A DNA stretch of 64,000 bases from JABDCI01 sp964475835 (lineage in GTDB: Bacteria > Verrucomicrobiota > Verrucomicrobiia > JABWAM01), in NCBI GenBank assembly GCA_964475835.1, contig CAYYYL010000001.1:1-64000 (forward strand), given 5' to 3'. Shown one piece after another: positions 35,762-44,440 of this stretch. The position numbers and the translations under genes were made by a program. The notes below the pieces were generated by a model. That model was not told the DNA's origin. It made no database searches and was given only the letters and a program-made list of their open reading frames with translations. Positions within the stretch are counted from its first letter, which is position 1. Every line of letters starts with the position of its first letter.

Positions 35762-37936
35762 GTGAAGATTTTTCAAATTAAAAAATTAATCCTTCTCGCT
35801 TTGGTTTTTCTTTTGGCCAATGTGACCGAAGGCAGTTTGGTCAATGAAGTGGTTTTGGAGGAAAGGACGGAGGCCTTTCAACTGACATTGAATTTTGAAA
35901 TTCCGGTCCGGCATCAGAGCCATTCACCTGCGGAAAAGAGCAAAAATTTAAGAATTCAGTTAAGGCCGCTTAATTTTCAAAACCTTTCTGAGGCGCAACT
36001 CGACGTGCTTCGTCAAAAGCAGACGTTGGATTGGGATCATCACAAGGACATTCCCCTCAAGGAATTGATTTATGAAGGCGGTGATCCTGAGCAACCGGAA
36101 GTCACGATGGTCTTTACCGAGAACGTTGAAACGGACGTTTATAGCAGCGTGGATCTGCGATCGTTGATCATTGTGGTGAAAAAAACGAAGACTCCCCGTC
36201 CTGCTGTTTCGGGCGGAACTCCAGCGGGGGAAACAATGCCTTCTGAGGCGCCGGTGAAACCCCGCACTCCTTCGTCGGGTTCCATCCAACTACCTGATCT
36301 CGCGTTGCCCTTGGATAAAAAGGCCGCTGAATTATTGCAGGAAGCCAATCAGGAGGTGATTCGAGGAAATCTGGATCGGGCCATTCAGATTTATACCAAG
36401 ATTGTGGAAACCGCCAAAGGCGATGACCGAAAATCCGCCCTGGAACTCCTGGGATTTGTTCGCGAACGGAAAGGGCAGCTGGCTCATGCCAAGGCTGAGT
36501 ACGAAAGGTATTTGAAGGAATACCCCAATGGACCGGATTCCGATCGTGTTCGGCAACGTCTCCTTGGCATCGTCACAGCGGGAAAGGATCCGAAAAAACC
36601 CCTCCAGGAGATCACCACCGGGAAAAAAACGGAAAAACCCGCCCCCAACCCGTGGAAATCCTTCGGAAGTTTTTCCCAGTTTTATTCCTACGATCAAACC
36701 ACCCTGGATGGAGGGGAAAAGCAGGTGAACCGGTCTGATTTAAGCTCGGATCTTGACTACAGCACCCAATGGAAAAACGATGATTTCAGTCTCAAGGGAA
36801 GATTTTCAGGAAACTATTTAAACAATTTCATGAAGGATGAAAAAGACAAGGGACGCATCAGTAACCTTTCTTTTGAGGCCAAGGATTTAAAACGAAATCT
36901 GTCCGGTAAGTTTGGACGGCAATCCCGTACAACTGGGGGGGTGTTGGGTCGGTTTGATGGAGTGCATCTTGCCGGTGGAATTAATCCCCAATTGATCCTC
37001 AATGGAGTGTATGGATATCCCGTGGAAACGACCTCGACCAGTCTGGATACCGACAAGCGATTTTATGGGATCAGTCTGGATATGGGGACTTTATGGAATG
37101 GCTGGGATTTTTCAGCCTTTGCCATCAATCAGGAAAATCATGGTCTCACCGATCGTCGCGCTGTGGGCGCTGAGACCCGGTATTTTGATTCTGAAAAAGG
37201 ATTCTTCAATTTGATTGATTACGACATCTATTTTCAAAAGCTGGGAATTTTCCTCTTAAATGGCCAGTGGAAGATCCAAAAAGTGACCACTCTGAACTTT
37301 GTGTTTGATTACCGGCAAAGCCCTTTACTCACCCTTAACAATGCCATCCTGGGTCAGGGCGTGGGTTCGCTGGACGAATTGTTTAATCGTTATTCCGTGC
37401 GGGAACTCAAAGCCCTTGCCATGGATCGAACTGCGGCCAGCAAATCGGTAACCATGGGCGCCACGCACGAATTTAGCGAAGATTTGATGCTGTCAGGGGA
37501 TCTCACACTTTCGGATTTGGAAGGAACCCCGGGTTCGGGAGGGGTTGATCCTGAACATGGAAGCGGACTCGAACTCTATCTGCCCATCCAGCTCATTCAT
37601 AACCACGTTTTTGTGGAAAATGATAGTTTTTCAGAGGGTGTCCGTTTTGTGGACCGGGCGGATAGTGACACCTATACCTTCAGTGTGGATGCTCGATTTC
37701 CTTACGAAAAAAATCTGAGATTTATTCCCAAATGTCGGTTTGATTATCGGGATTCAAAAAAAGTGGAACAGCAACGGTACACCATCAAGCCGATCTTCCG
37801 GGTGGACTACCATGTTGCGAAGTGGGGTATGATCGAAACGGAGATTGGAATGGAATGGTTGCGTGAAAAAGGGCTAAACATGCAGCAGGATTCCCTGGAG
37901 ACCTTTTTGACGGTTGGGTATCGGTTGCTTTTCTGA
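35762..37936 (+). CDS. Outer-membrane beta-barrel protein with TPR-like domain, cytochrome partner
   Basis: The 724-residue protein starts at a GTG with a signal peptide (KKLILLALVFLLANVTEG). A region at about 185-275 looks like TPR helices (AIQIYTKIVETAKGDDR, AEYERYLKEYPNGPDSD). From about 300 to the end are alternating strands rich in aromatic and polar residues, for example FSQFYSYDQTTLDGG, and the chain ends in TVGYRLLF with a terminal phenylalanine, the usual outer-membrane barrel end. It is directly followed by two multiheme cytochromes, as in porin-cytochrome conduits, where a barrel sheathes hemes through the outer membrane. No known conduit porin family was recognised. Confidence 0.8.
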   Translation: MKIFQIKKLILLALVFLLANVTEGSLVNEVVLEERTEAFQLTLNFEIPVRHQSHSPAEKSKNLRIQLRPLNFQNLSEAQLDVLRQKQTLDWDHHKDIPLKELIYEGGDPEQPEVTMVFTENVETDVYSSVDLRSLIIVVKKTKTPRPAVSGGTPAGETMPSEAPVKPRTPSSGSIQLPDLALPLDKKAAELLQEANQEVIRGNLDRAIQIYTKIVETAKGDDRKSALELLGFVRERKGQLAHAKAEYERYLKEYPNGPDSDRVRQRLLGIVTAGKDPKKPLQEITTGKKTEKPAPNPWKSFGSFSQFYSYDQTTLDGGEKQVNRSDLSSDLDYSTQWKNDDFSLKGRFSGNYLNNFMKDEKDKGRISNLSFEAKDLKRNLSGKFGRQSRTTGGVLGRFDGVHLAGGINPQLILNGVYGYPVETTSTSLDTDKRFYGISLDMGTLWNGWDFSAFAINQENHGLTDRRAVGAETRYFDSEKGFFNLIDYDIYFQKLGIFLLNGQWKIQKVTTLNFVFDYRQSPLLTLNNAILGQGVGSLDELFNRYSVRELKALAMDRTAASKSVTMGATHEFSEDLMLSGDLTLSDLEGTPGSGGVDPEHGSGLELYLPIQLIHNHVFVENDSFSEGVRFVDRADSDTYTFSVDARFPYEKNLRFIPKCRFDYRDSKKVEQQRYTIKPIFRVDYHVAKWGMIETEIGMEWLREKGLNMQQDSLETFLTVGYRLLF

Positions 37937-37952
37937 GGGGACTCCATGGCCT

Positions 37953-39536
37953 ATGAAATTTTTAATGCGATGGCAGACAGGGTTGGTTCTGGCCATCGGT
38001 CTGTTATTGGCGTGGGTGGTGTATCGGCTTGAAAAGAACAAATTGTTTCAAGCGGTGATGCCTGGTGAGGTCAGTCAGGTTCATGCGAAATATGAAACGA
38101 GCTGCATCGAATGCCATTCCCCCTTTAATAAGGAACTACAGATTGATTTATGTTTAAAATGTCATGAAAGCATCCGCCAGGATGTACAGAATCAAACAGG
38201 TTTTCATGGAAAGTCCCCGAAAACGAAAAACAATCAGTGCCGCAGCTGTCATCGGGAGCACCAGGGAAGAGGTTTTGCCCTGGTAACCCTGGATCCCGAG
38301 GCGTTTGACCACCAATGGACCCGGTTTCCCCTCAAGGGAAGTCATGAACAAGTCCGCCTGCGCTGCGAGGCATGCCATCAGGCGGGTAAAAAATACAGGG
38401 AAACCCCTTCGGATTGTATTTCCTGCCATCAGGCCCGTGATGTCCATCGGGGCGAATTCGGAAAAAATTGCAAGGAATGCCACGATGAAATTTCGTGGAA
38501 AAAAACGGCATTCGACCACGGGACGACTCGATTTCCCCTAACGGGCAAACATCAAAGGATTTCCTGCGAAAGCTGCCATCCCAATGGGATTCGTAAAAAT
38601 ACGGCGATGGATTGCATGGCATGCCATCAAATCAATGATGTCCATTCCTCCTCCCGCCAGACCCGTTGTGAACAATGCCACACCACCGAACAATGGAAAA
38701 ATGCCACTTTTGATCACCAGCATACAAAGTTCGCCCTGACAGGAAAACATCAGGATGTCCGATGTGAGCTTTGTCATAAGCAGTTGCAATTTCACGAAAA
38801 ACTGGAATCTCAATGCCTCTCCTGTCACAAGCAGGACGATGAACATAAGGGAAGGAATGGTCCCCGATGTGAGCAATGCCATGAGACCTCGGGATGGAAG
38901 TCGTCGTTGTTCCAGCACGACCGGGATACCAAATTCGCCCTTTCAGGGAAGCATCAAACAGCCAAATGCGGGGATTGCCACAAAGAGGCATCAAAAAACG
39001 GATCGAAAAAAATCAGAACCTGCCAGGACTGTCACGCCCCGGAGAATCCCCATGGGGACTCCATGAAAAATGACTGCCGCACCTGCCATGATGAACAGGG
39101 ATGGAAGCATCAGGTTCGATTCGATCATGATTTATCCGCCTTCCCTTTAATCGGAAAGCATGCCGTGACGCTCTGCGCCGGATGCCACCTTTCCTTGAAA
39201 TTCAAGGACGCAAAAATAAATTGCAATTCCTGCCATAAATCGGAGGATGTGCATCAGGGCCGGTTAGGGGACCGGTGTGAGCAGTGCCATAATCCCAATG
39301 GTTGGAAGTTTTGGGAATTTGATCACGATGTCCAAACCCAATTTACACTCAAAGGTGGGCACCAAAATTTGAAGTGCCAATCCTGTCATACCCAGCCCGT
39401 TTCCGGAAAAATTCAAATTCCCACCACCTGTGTCTCCTGTCATAAAAAAGATGATGTGCACCTGGGGGCGTTTGGATTTCAATGCGAACGCTGCCACTCG
39501 GTGGGCTCTTTTCAGGAGGTTGAAATTCGTCGATAA
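37953..39536 (+). CDS. Multiheme cytochrome c with 21 CXXCH sites
   Basis: The 527-residue protein has an N-terminal hydrophobic segment (TGLVLAIGLLLAWVVY) that is either a signal peptide or an inner-membrane anchor, followed by 21 CXXCH heme-binding motifs, counted by eye. They occur in modules of roughly 60 residues with a conserved FDH...TKFALTGKHQ element between heme pairs; additional histidines there could be the distal ligands. The ATG at 37953 is chosen because it directly precedes the hydrophobic segment. It starts 17 bases after the barrel gene. It should carry electrons across the periplasm. Confidence 0.95.
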   Translation: MKFLMRWQTGLVLAIGLLLAWVVYRLEKNKLFQAVMPGEVSQVHAKYETSCIECHSPFNKELQIDLCLKCHESIRQDVQNQTGFHGKSPKTKNNQCRSCHREHQGRGFALVTLDPEAFDHQWTRFPLKGSHEQVRLRCEACHQAGKKYRETPSDCISCHQARDVHRGEFGKNCKECHDEISWKKTAFDHGTTRFPLTGKHQRISCESCHPNGIRKNTAMDCMACHQINDVHSSSRQTRCEQCHTTEQWKNATFDHQHTKFALTGKHQDVRCELCHKQLQFHEKLESQCLSCHKQDDEHKGRNGPRCEQCHETSGWKSSLFQHDRDTKFALSGKHQTAKCGDCHKEASKNGSKKIRTCQDCHAPENPHGDSMKNDCRTCHDEQGWKHQVRFDHDLSAFPLIGKHAVTLCAGCHLSLKFKDAKINCNSCHKSEDVHQGRLGDRCEQCHNPNGWKFWEFDHDVQTQFTLKGGHQNLKCQSCHTQPVSGKIQIPTTCVSCHKKDDVHLGAFGFQCERCHSVGSFQEVEIRR

Positions 39537-39584
39537 AGGGATTACCTTGATGGACGAAGTTGTCCTGGGCGTTTGGAACCTGGT

Positions 39585-41771
39585 ATGAAATTGCCCCGAA
39601 TTTTACGATCGATTCCCTTGTTGTCAGCCCTTTGGGTTCTTGGGCTTGGTATTGGTGGGGCGATATTGGCCCAGGGAGAAGCCGGTCCCGGCACGGCACC
39701 CGTAAAAAGGTTTGATCATTCCCTCACCGCTTTTCCTCTGACCGGAGCCCATGAAAAAGTGGCGTGTGAAACGTGCCACCGTGGGGCTGTTTTCAAGGGG
39801 ACGCCCAAGGATTGTGCCCAATGTCATCTTCAGGGAAGGATGGCCACCACGTTTAAATCCGGGAATCACGTCAAGTCTTCGGATAACTGCCAGTCCTGTC
39901 ATTCTAGTCAATCGTTTGTCCCTGCTCAACGGGTGGATCACGCCGAAGTGAAGGGAAGCTGCGGCCAATGTCACGATGGGGTCCACGCCAAGGGGAGGCA
40001 GCCGAATCATATTCAGGTATCGAATAACTGCGATGATTGCCACAATACCACGACATGGACGCAGACTCACTTGGATCACAGTTCGGTAAGTGGTTCCTGT
40101 TCGAGCTGTCACAACGGAACGAAGGCCAAGGGAAAATCCGCGACCCATATCAGTTCCGTCAGCACGTGTGACAGTTGTCACAGTACCACCGCCTGGTCCC
40201 CTGTAACGAAGGTGGATCACACCGCGGTGACCGGTTCTTGTGCCAGTTGCCATAATGGAACCAGTGCCAAAGGGAAGCCTCCACAGCACATGGCAACCAC
40301 GGCCAGTTGTGATGACTGCCACAATACCACAAGTTGGTCCCAGGCCCGTTTTGATCACAGTTCGGTGAGTGGATCGTGTTCGAGTTGCCATAACGGGACA
40401 AAGGCGAAAGGCAAGCCTGCGACTCACATCAGCTCCGCCAGCACCTGTGACAGTTGTCACAATACGACCACCTGGTCTCCAGCCACGAAGGTGGATCACA
40501 CGGCGGTGAGTGGATCGTGTGCCAGCTGTCACAATGGGACGAAAGCCCGTGGCAAGCCAACCCAGCACGTGGCGACGACGGCCAGTTGTGATGATTGTCA
40601 TAATACGACGAGCTGGTCCCAGGCCCGGTTTGACCATAGTGCGGTGAGTGGTTCCTGTTCGAGTTGTCACAATGGGACGAGTGCCAAGGGAAAATCCGCC
40701 ACCCATATCAGTTCCGCCAACACCTGCGATAGTTGTCACAACACGACTACCTGGTCCCCTGTCACGAAAGTGGATCACACAGCCGTGAGTGGATCGTGTG
40801 CCAGCTGTCACAATGGGACGAAAGCCCGTGGCAAGCCCGCCCAGCACGTGGCGACGACGGCCAGTTGTGACGATTGCCATAATACGACGAGCTGGTCTCA
40901 GGCCCGGTTTGACCATAGTGCGGTGAGTGGATCGTGTTCGAGTTGTCACAATGGGACGAGTGCCAAGGGAAAGCCCGCGACGCATATCAGCACCACAAGC
41001 GCCTGCGATAGTTGTCACAACACGACCACATGGTCCCCGGTCACGAAAGTGGATCACACCGCGGTGAGCGGATCGTGTTCGAGTTGCCATAACGGGACTA
41101 AGGCGAAAGGTAAGCCGGCCCAGCATCTCTCCACTTCAAATAACTGCGACGATTGTCATAACACGACGAGTTGGACCCAGGTGGCCTTTGACCATACCGC
41201 GGTGATTGGAACGTGCAGTAGTTGCCATAACGGAACGAAGGCGCCGGGCAAACCTCCCTTGCATGTGGCCACAACCGCGAATTGTGACAGCTGTCATTCA
41301 ACAAGCGCCTGGAAGCCCGCCCGTTTTGACCATAGTGTGGCGAGTGGGTCCTGTTCGAGTTGTCATAATGGGACCACCGCCACCGGCAAGGCGGGAAATC
41401 ATTTTTCCACGTCCCTTCAATGTGACTCCTGTCACTCTATCAACAATTGGACGACCATTTCCTTCCGCCACAGCACGCCTGATTATCCCGGCGATCATCG
41501 TTCCGGCGTCACTTGTTTGAATTGTCATACGGGAAACGCGCAGACCATTTCTTGGAAATACGCCAGCTATAAACCGAATTGCGCGGGATGCCATGCCGGG
41601 AATTACAAGGCCAGTTCGCATAAGAAGTATGAAAATCCAAGCACCTTCTATACGGTCAGTGAACTTCAGAATTGCGCGGGGTCCTGCCACCAATATACGG
41701 ATTCGACGATGACTAATATTAGTAAGAATCGAACAGGACATCATCGTCCTTCGCAGGGTGGCTTTGATTAA
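39585..41771 (+). CDS. Repetitive multiheme cytochrome c with 27 CXXCH and one CX3CH site
   Basis: The 728-residue protein has a signal peptide (LSALWVLGLGIGGAILAQG) and 27 CXXCH motifs plus a CX3CH (CAGSCH) near the end. Most of the chain is a run of alternating modules of 46-47 residues, each with two hemes: an SCxSCHNGTKAKGKPAxHI half and a CDSCHNTTTWSPxTKVDH half. The histidines in the xHI and VDH positions are good candidates for distal heme ligands. Only the first four and last four sites leave the pattern. The even spacing predicts a long extended heme chain, possibly a wire or stalk. It lies about 50 bases after the 21-heme gene. Confidence 0.95.
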   Translation: MKLPRILRSIPLLSALWVLGLGIGGAILAQGEAGPGTAPVKRFDHSLTAFPLTGAHEKVACETCHRGAVFKGTPKDCAQCHLQGRMATTFKSGNHVKSSDNCQSCHSSQSFVPAQRVDHAEVKGSCGQCHDGVHAKGRQPNHIQVSNNCDDCHNTTTWTQTHLDHSSVSGSCSSCHNGTKAKGKSATHISSVSTCDSCHSTTAWSPVTKVDHTAVTGSCASCHNGTSAKGKPPQHMATTASCDDCHNTTSWSQARFDHSSVSGSCSSCHNGTKAKGKPATHISSASTCDSCHNTTTWSPATKVDHTAVSGSCASCHNGTKARGKPTQHVATTASCDDCHNTTSWSQARFDHSAVSGSCSSCHNGTSAKGKSATHISSANTCDSCHNTTTWSPVTKVDHTAVSGSCASCHNGTKARGKPAQHVATTASCDDCHNTTSWSQARFDHSAVSGSCSSCHNGTSAKGKPATHISTTSACDSCHNTTTWSPVTKVDHTAVSGSCSSCHNGTKAKGKPAQHLSTSNNCDDCHNTTSWTQVAFDHTAVIGTCSSCHNGTKAPGKPPLHVATTANCDSCHSTSAWKPARFDHSVASGSCSSCHNGTTATGKAGNHFSTSLQCDSCHSINNWTTISFRHSTPDYPGDHRSGVTCLNCHTGNAQTISWKYASYKPNCAGCHAGNYKASSHKKYENPSTFYTVSELQNCAGSCHQYTDSTMTNISKNRTGHHRPSQGGFD
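40098..41350 (+). repeat. 279-bp tandem DNA repeats inside the cytochrome gene
   Basis: The phrase TGTTCGAG(T/C)TG recurs at 40098, 40377, 40656 and 40935, exactly 279 bases apart, and then at 41076 after a half-unit of 141 bases. Each 279-base unit encodes 93 residues with four hemes (CSSCH, CDSCH, CASCH, CDDCH). Neighbouring units are nearly identical at the DNA level, for example 40660-40930 compared with 40940-41070. This points to recent duplication or gene conversion, and copy number could vary between strains. Confidence 0.9.
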
Positions 41772-42040
41772 AGCAGGGTTCTCCCCCACCCTTTTTATCC
41801 GGGTGTGAACTCCTTTCCGGAGGCCGTCCGCGTGGATCTATCCCATGGTGTTGTTTCACCACGGGTCGAATTCTGGAAGGTGAAAGTGGAAAAGGACAAC
41901 TCTGGTGGATACGGAAAAATCAGGATTGGACGGCCGAAATCCGCCTTTCTTTTTTCCGCCGAGGAATAGGCCGGCCCGGGTAGCGGAACCGTGGGATCAT
42001 TCCCGTCCGTGTTCGTCTGTGGCTGGTTTTCTGAAAATAA
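41772..42040. other. Gap after the cytochrome gene, no gene seen
   Basis: This stretch separates the convergent cytochrome and glnA transcription units. I find no credible gene, tRNA or repeat in it. Only short open frames shadowing other sequence are present. A clear terminator for the cytochrome operon on the plus strand was not found, although the glnA terminator beside it is nearly symmetrical and may stop both. Confidence 0.5.
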
Positions 42041-42068
42041 AAAGGGCGGCCCTTGCGGACCGCCCTTT
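42041..42068 (-). terminator. Intrinsic terminator after glnA
   Basis: The arms AAAGGGCGG (42041-42049) and CCGCCCTTT (42060-42068) pair perfectly over nine bases around a ten-base loop. On the minus strand the stem is followed by a T-rich run (TTTTTATTTTC), as expected for Rho-independent termination. It lies about 20 bases after the glnA stop codon. Confidence 0.85.
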
Positions 42069-42089
42069 CGTGAGGAACTGACTGCGATT

Positions 42090-43499
42090 TTAGCAATCGT
42101 AGTACATGTGGAACTCGTACGGATGAGGACGCAGACGCACCTGATCGTGCTCCTTGCGTTTCAACTCGATCCATGTCTCCACGACGTCGTCGGTGAAGAC
42201 GTCGCCCTTGAGCAGGAACTCGTGGTCCTTGGCCAAGGCATCGCAAGCTTCGGAGAGCGTGCCGGGAACGGAGGGCACTTTCTTGAGCTCGGCGGGAGGA
42301 AGTTCGTAGATGTTTTTGTCCAAAGGATCGCCGGGATCAATCCGGTTCTGGATTCCGTCGAGACCGGCCATGAGCAGCGCAGAGAACGCGATGTACGGGT
42401 TGGCGGCGGGATCGGGTGGACGATATTCGATGCGCTTGGCCTTCGGGCTGGGCGAATACGTCGGGATGCGGATGGCAGCCGAACGGTTGCGGCTCGAGTA
42501 GGCCAGGTTGACTGGGGCTTCAAAACCCGGGGTCAGACGCTTGTAGCTGTTGACGGTCGGATTACAGATCGCACAGAGCGCCTTCGCGTGCTTCAGAATT
42601 CCACCGATGTAGTAGAGGGCCATCTGGCTCAGTCCACCGTATTCGTTGCCGGCGAACAGAGGTTTGCCCTTCTTCCACAAGCTCTGGTGCGTGTGCATTC
42701 CGGAACCGTTGTCGCCGAAAAGCGGCTTCGGCATGAAGGTGACCGTCTTGTTGTGACGCTTGGCGACGTTCTTCACGATGTACTTGTAGAGCATCATGTC
42801 GTCGGCCATGGAGACCAGTTCGTTGAAGCGCAGGTCGATTTCGGCTTGACCGGCGGTGGCGACTTCATGGTGCTCGCGTTCGACGCGCAGACCGCAGTCC
42901 TTCATCACCATGATCATTTCATTGCGGATATTGACCTGGGTGTCGGCCGGGGCCACGGGGAAGTACCCTTCCTTGTGACGGATCTTATTTCCGAGATTCG
43001 GAAACTCTTCGCGGCCGGAATTCCAGATGCCTTCGTTGGAATCCAGATAGTAGTAACCGCTGTGGGAGGTCTGATCGAAGCGGACATCATCGAAGATGAA
43101 GAATTCGGCTTCGGGGCCGAAATAGGCAACATCGGCGATACCGGTTTGCTTGAGATATGCCTCCGCCTTGCGGGCGATGTTGCGGGGATCGCGGGAATAC
43201 GGCTCGCGGGTCATCGGGTCGACGGCATCCGCCACAATGCTGAGGGTCGAGGTTGCGGGAAACGGATCGACCACGGCGGTCTTGGGATCCAGGATGAGAA
43301 GCATGTCGGATGCTTCGATCGACTTCCAGCCGCGGATCGAGGAACCGTCGAATCCAAGGCCTGCCTCGAATACTTCCTCATCGAGCTCGCGAATGGGCAT
43401 GGTGAAGTGCTGCCAGGTTCCGAGAAAATCGCAGAACTTCACGTCCACGAGTTTGATGTCCTTGCTCTTAGCGAGCGCCATTACTTCTTTGGGTGTCAT
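42090..43499 (-). CDS. glnA: Glutamine synthetase, type I
   Basis: The 469-residue enzyme joins ammonia to glutamate using ATP. It starts MTPKEVMALAKSKDIKLVDV and shows FDGSSIRGW near residue 50, the metal-binding glutamate in YFGPEAEFFIFD, NGSGMHTHQSLW near residue 265 and the glutamate-flap/ATP region NRSAAIRIP. KNIYELPPAE near residue 397 holds the tyrosine adenylylated in GSI-beta enzymes, so control by an adenylyltransferase and P-II is likely. The open frame reaches 43556, but the ATG at 43499 fits the family start. It is the last gene of amtB-PII-PII-glnA. Confidence 0.97.
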   Translation of the reverse strand: MTPKEVMALAKSKDIKLVDVKFCDFLGTWQHFTMPIRELDEEVFEAGLGFDGSSIRGWKSIEASDMLLILDPKTAVVDPFPATSTLSIVADAVDPMTREPYSRDPRNIARKAEAYLKQTGIADVAYFGPEAEFFIFDDVRFDQTSHSGYYYLDSNEGIWNSGREEFPNLGNKIRHKEGYFPVAPADTQVNIRNEMIMVMKDCGLRVEREHHEVATAGQAEIDLRFNELVSMADDMMLYKYIVKNVAKRHNKTVTFMPKPLFGDNGSGMHTHQSLWKKGKPLFAGNEYGGLSQMALYYIGGILKHAKALCAICNPTVNSYKRLTPGFEAPVNLAYSSRNRSAAIRIPTYSPSPKAKRIEYRPPDPAANPYIAFSALLMAGLDGIQNRIDPGDPLDKNIYELPPAELKKVPSVPGTLSEACDALAKDHEFLLKGDVFTDDVVETWIELKRKEHDQVRLRPHPYEFHMYYDC

Positions 43500-43585
43500 A
43501 GTTGAGTTGAGTTTTTGACCGCCAATCCGGCGAAGGCCAGCGCATCGGCTGCCCACCCGGTTTCGGTCGGATGTTCAGAATTCAG

Positions 43586-43924
43586 TTACACTGCCTTGTC
43601 GCCACGCTCGTCGGTGCGGATGCGATAGGCTTCCTCTACAGGGAGGAGGAACACCTTGCCGTCGCCGATCTTTCCGGTTTTTGCCGATTTGACGATGGCG
43701 TCGAGCGCCTTTTGGGCGAGAGAGTCGTTGAGGACGATTTCGATTTTAACCTTGGGCAGGAAGTCCACGGTGTATTCGCTGCCGCGATAGATTTCCGTAT
43801 GGCCTTTCTGGCGTCCGAAGCCTTTGACTTCGGAGACCGTCATGCCTTCGACCCCGATTTCACCCAAGGCATGTTTCACTTCATCCAATTTGAACGGTTT
43901 GATGATAGCTTCGATTTTTTTCAT
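43586..43924 (-). CDS. glnB: P-II nitrogen regulatory protein
   Basis: The 112-residue protein is a standard P-II trimer subunit. It has MKKIEAIIKPFKLDEVK at the start and the T-loop GHTEIYRGSEYTVDF, including the tyrosine (residue 51) that is uridylylated in many bacteria. The C-terminal signature GKIGDGKVFLLPVEEA is intact. P-II senses ATP/ADP and 2-oxoglutarate and controls AmtB, glutamine synthetase and NtrC. It is the second of two paralogues; the glnB label is by position next to glnA, not proven. Confidence 0.95.
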   Translation of the reverse strand: MKKIEAIIKPFKLDEVKHALGEIGVEGMTVSEVKGFGRQKGHTEIYRGSEYTVDFLPKVKIEIVLNDSLAQKALDAIVKSAKTGKIGDGKVFLLPVEEAYRIRTDERGDKAV

Positions 43925-44011
43925 AGCATGTTGATGAGTGGAGATTCGGTCTGGCTTTCAAACGAGACAGGATCCGCCAAGGTCCTTGAGTTTGCATCGT
44001 CCGGGGAAGGA

Positions 44012-44045
44012 GGTCAACGGTGTTTCGAGGGAAACACCGTTGACC
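44012..44045. other. 15-bp perfect hairpin between the two P-II genes
   Basis: Arms at 44012-44026 and 44031-44045 pair perfectly around the loop GAGG (core TCAACGGTGTTTC and its complement). No T-run follows on the minus strand, so it is a poor Rho-independent terminator. It lies just after the stop of the upstream P-II gene and could stabilise or process the amtB-glnK part of the message, giving unequal output of the downstream glnB-glnA part. Confidence 0.7.
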
Positions 44046-44055
44046 CGACATCCAC

Positions 44056-44394
44056 CTAGACCGCCTTTTCCCCGCGTTCATCCGTTCGAATCCGGATCGA
44101 TTCCTCGACGGGCAGAAGGAATACCTTGCCGTCGCCGATTTTTCCGGTCTTCGCGGCGGCCACGATCGTATCGACCGCCTTTTGGGCGAGCGAATCGGCC
44201 AGAATGACCTCGATCTTGACCTTGGGCAGGAAGTCCACGCTGTATTCACTTCCCCGATAGATCTCGGTGTGACCTTTCTGGCGTCCGAAGCCCTTGACTT
44301 CGGACACCGTCATACCTTCGATCCCGATGCCGGCCAGAGCTTCTTTGACTTCCTCGAGCTTGAACGGCTTGATGATGGCTTCAATTTTTTTCAT
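44056..44394 (-). CDS. glnK: P-II nitrogen regulatory protein (amtB-linked)
   Basis: This P-II protein has 112 residues, nearly the same as its neighbour: MKKIEAIIKPFKLEEVKEAL at the start, T-loop GHTEIYRGSEYSVDF with the modifiable tyrosine, and GKIGDGKVFLLPVEES. The adjacent amtB gene 46 bases upstream is the usual partner of GlnK, which plugs the ammonium channel when nitrogen is plentiful. The pair of P-II genes arose by tandem duplication or long co-inheritance; differences are scattered. Confidence 0.95.
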   Translation of the reverse strand: MKKIEAIIKPFKLEEVKEALAGIGIEGMTVSEVKGFGRQKGHTEIYRGSEYSVDFLPKVKIEVILADSLAQKAVDTIVAAAKTGKIGDGKVFLLPVEESIRIRTDERGEKAV

Positions 44395-44440
44395 GTGATT
44401 CTTTTATGTTGATCGTTGTGGTGTAAGTGCGATCCACGGA

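Noticed and set aside
39624..41126. 500-codon open frame on the minus strand across the repetitive cytochrome gene
   Set aside because: It is the antisense shadow of a repetitive coding sequence; the plus strand has a signal peptide and 27 CXXCH motifs, while the minus frame has only low-complexity repeats.
40098..41350. Regularly spaced repeats resembling a CRISPR array
   Set aside because: The repeats are 279 bp, lie in frame within one gene and encode heme modules; there are no short repeats with unique spacers and no cas genes.
41991..43505. 504-codon plus-strand open frame opposite glnA
   Set aside because: glnA on the minus strand is certain; the opposite frame shows no domain and covers the terminator.
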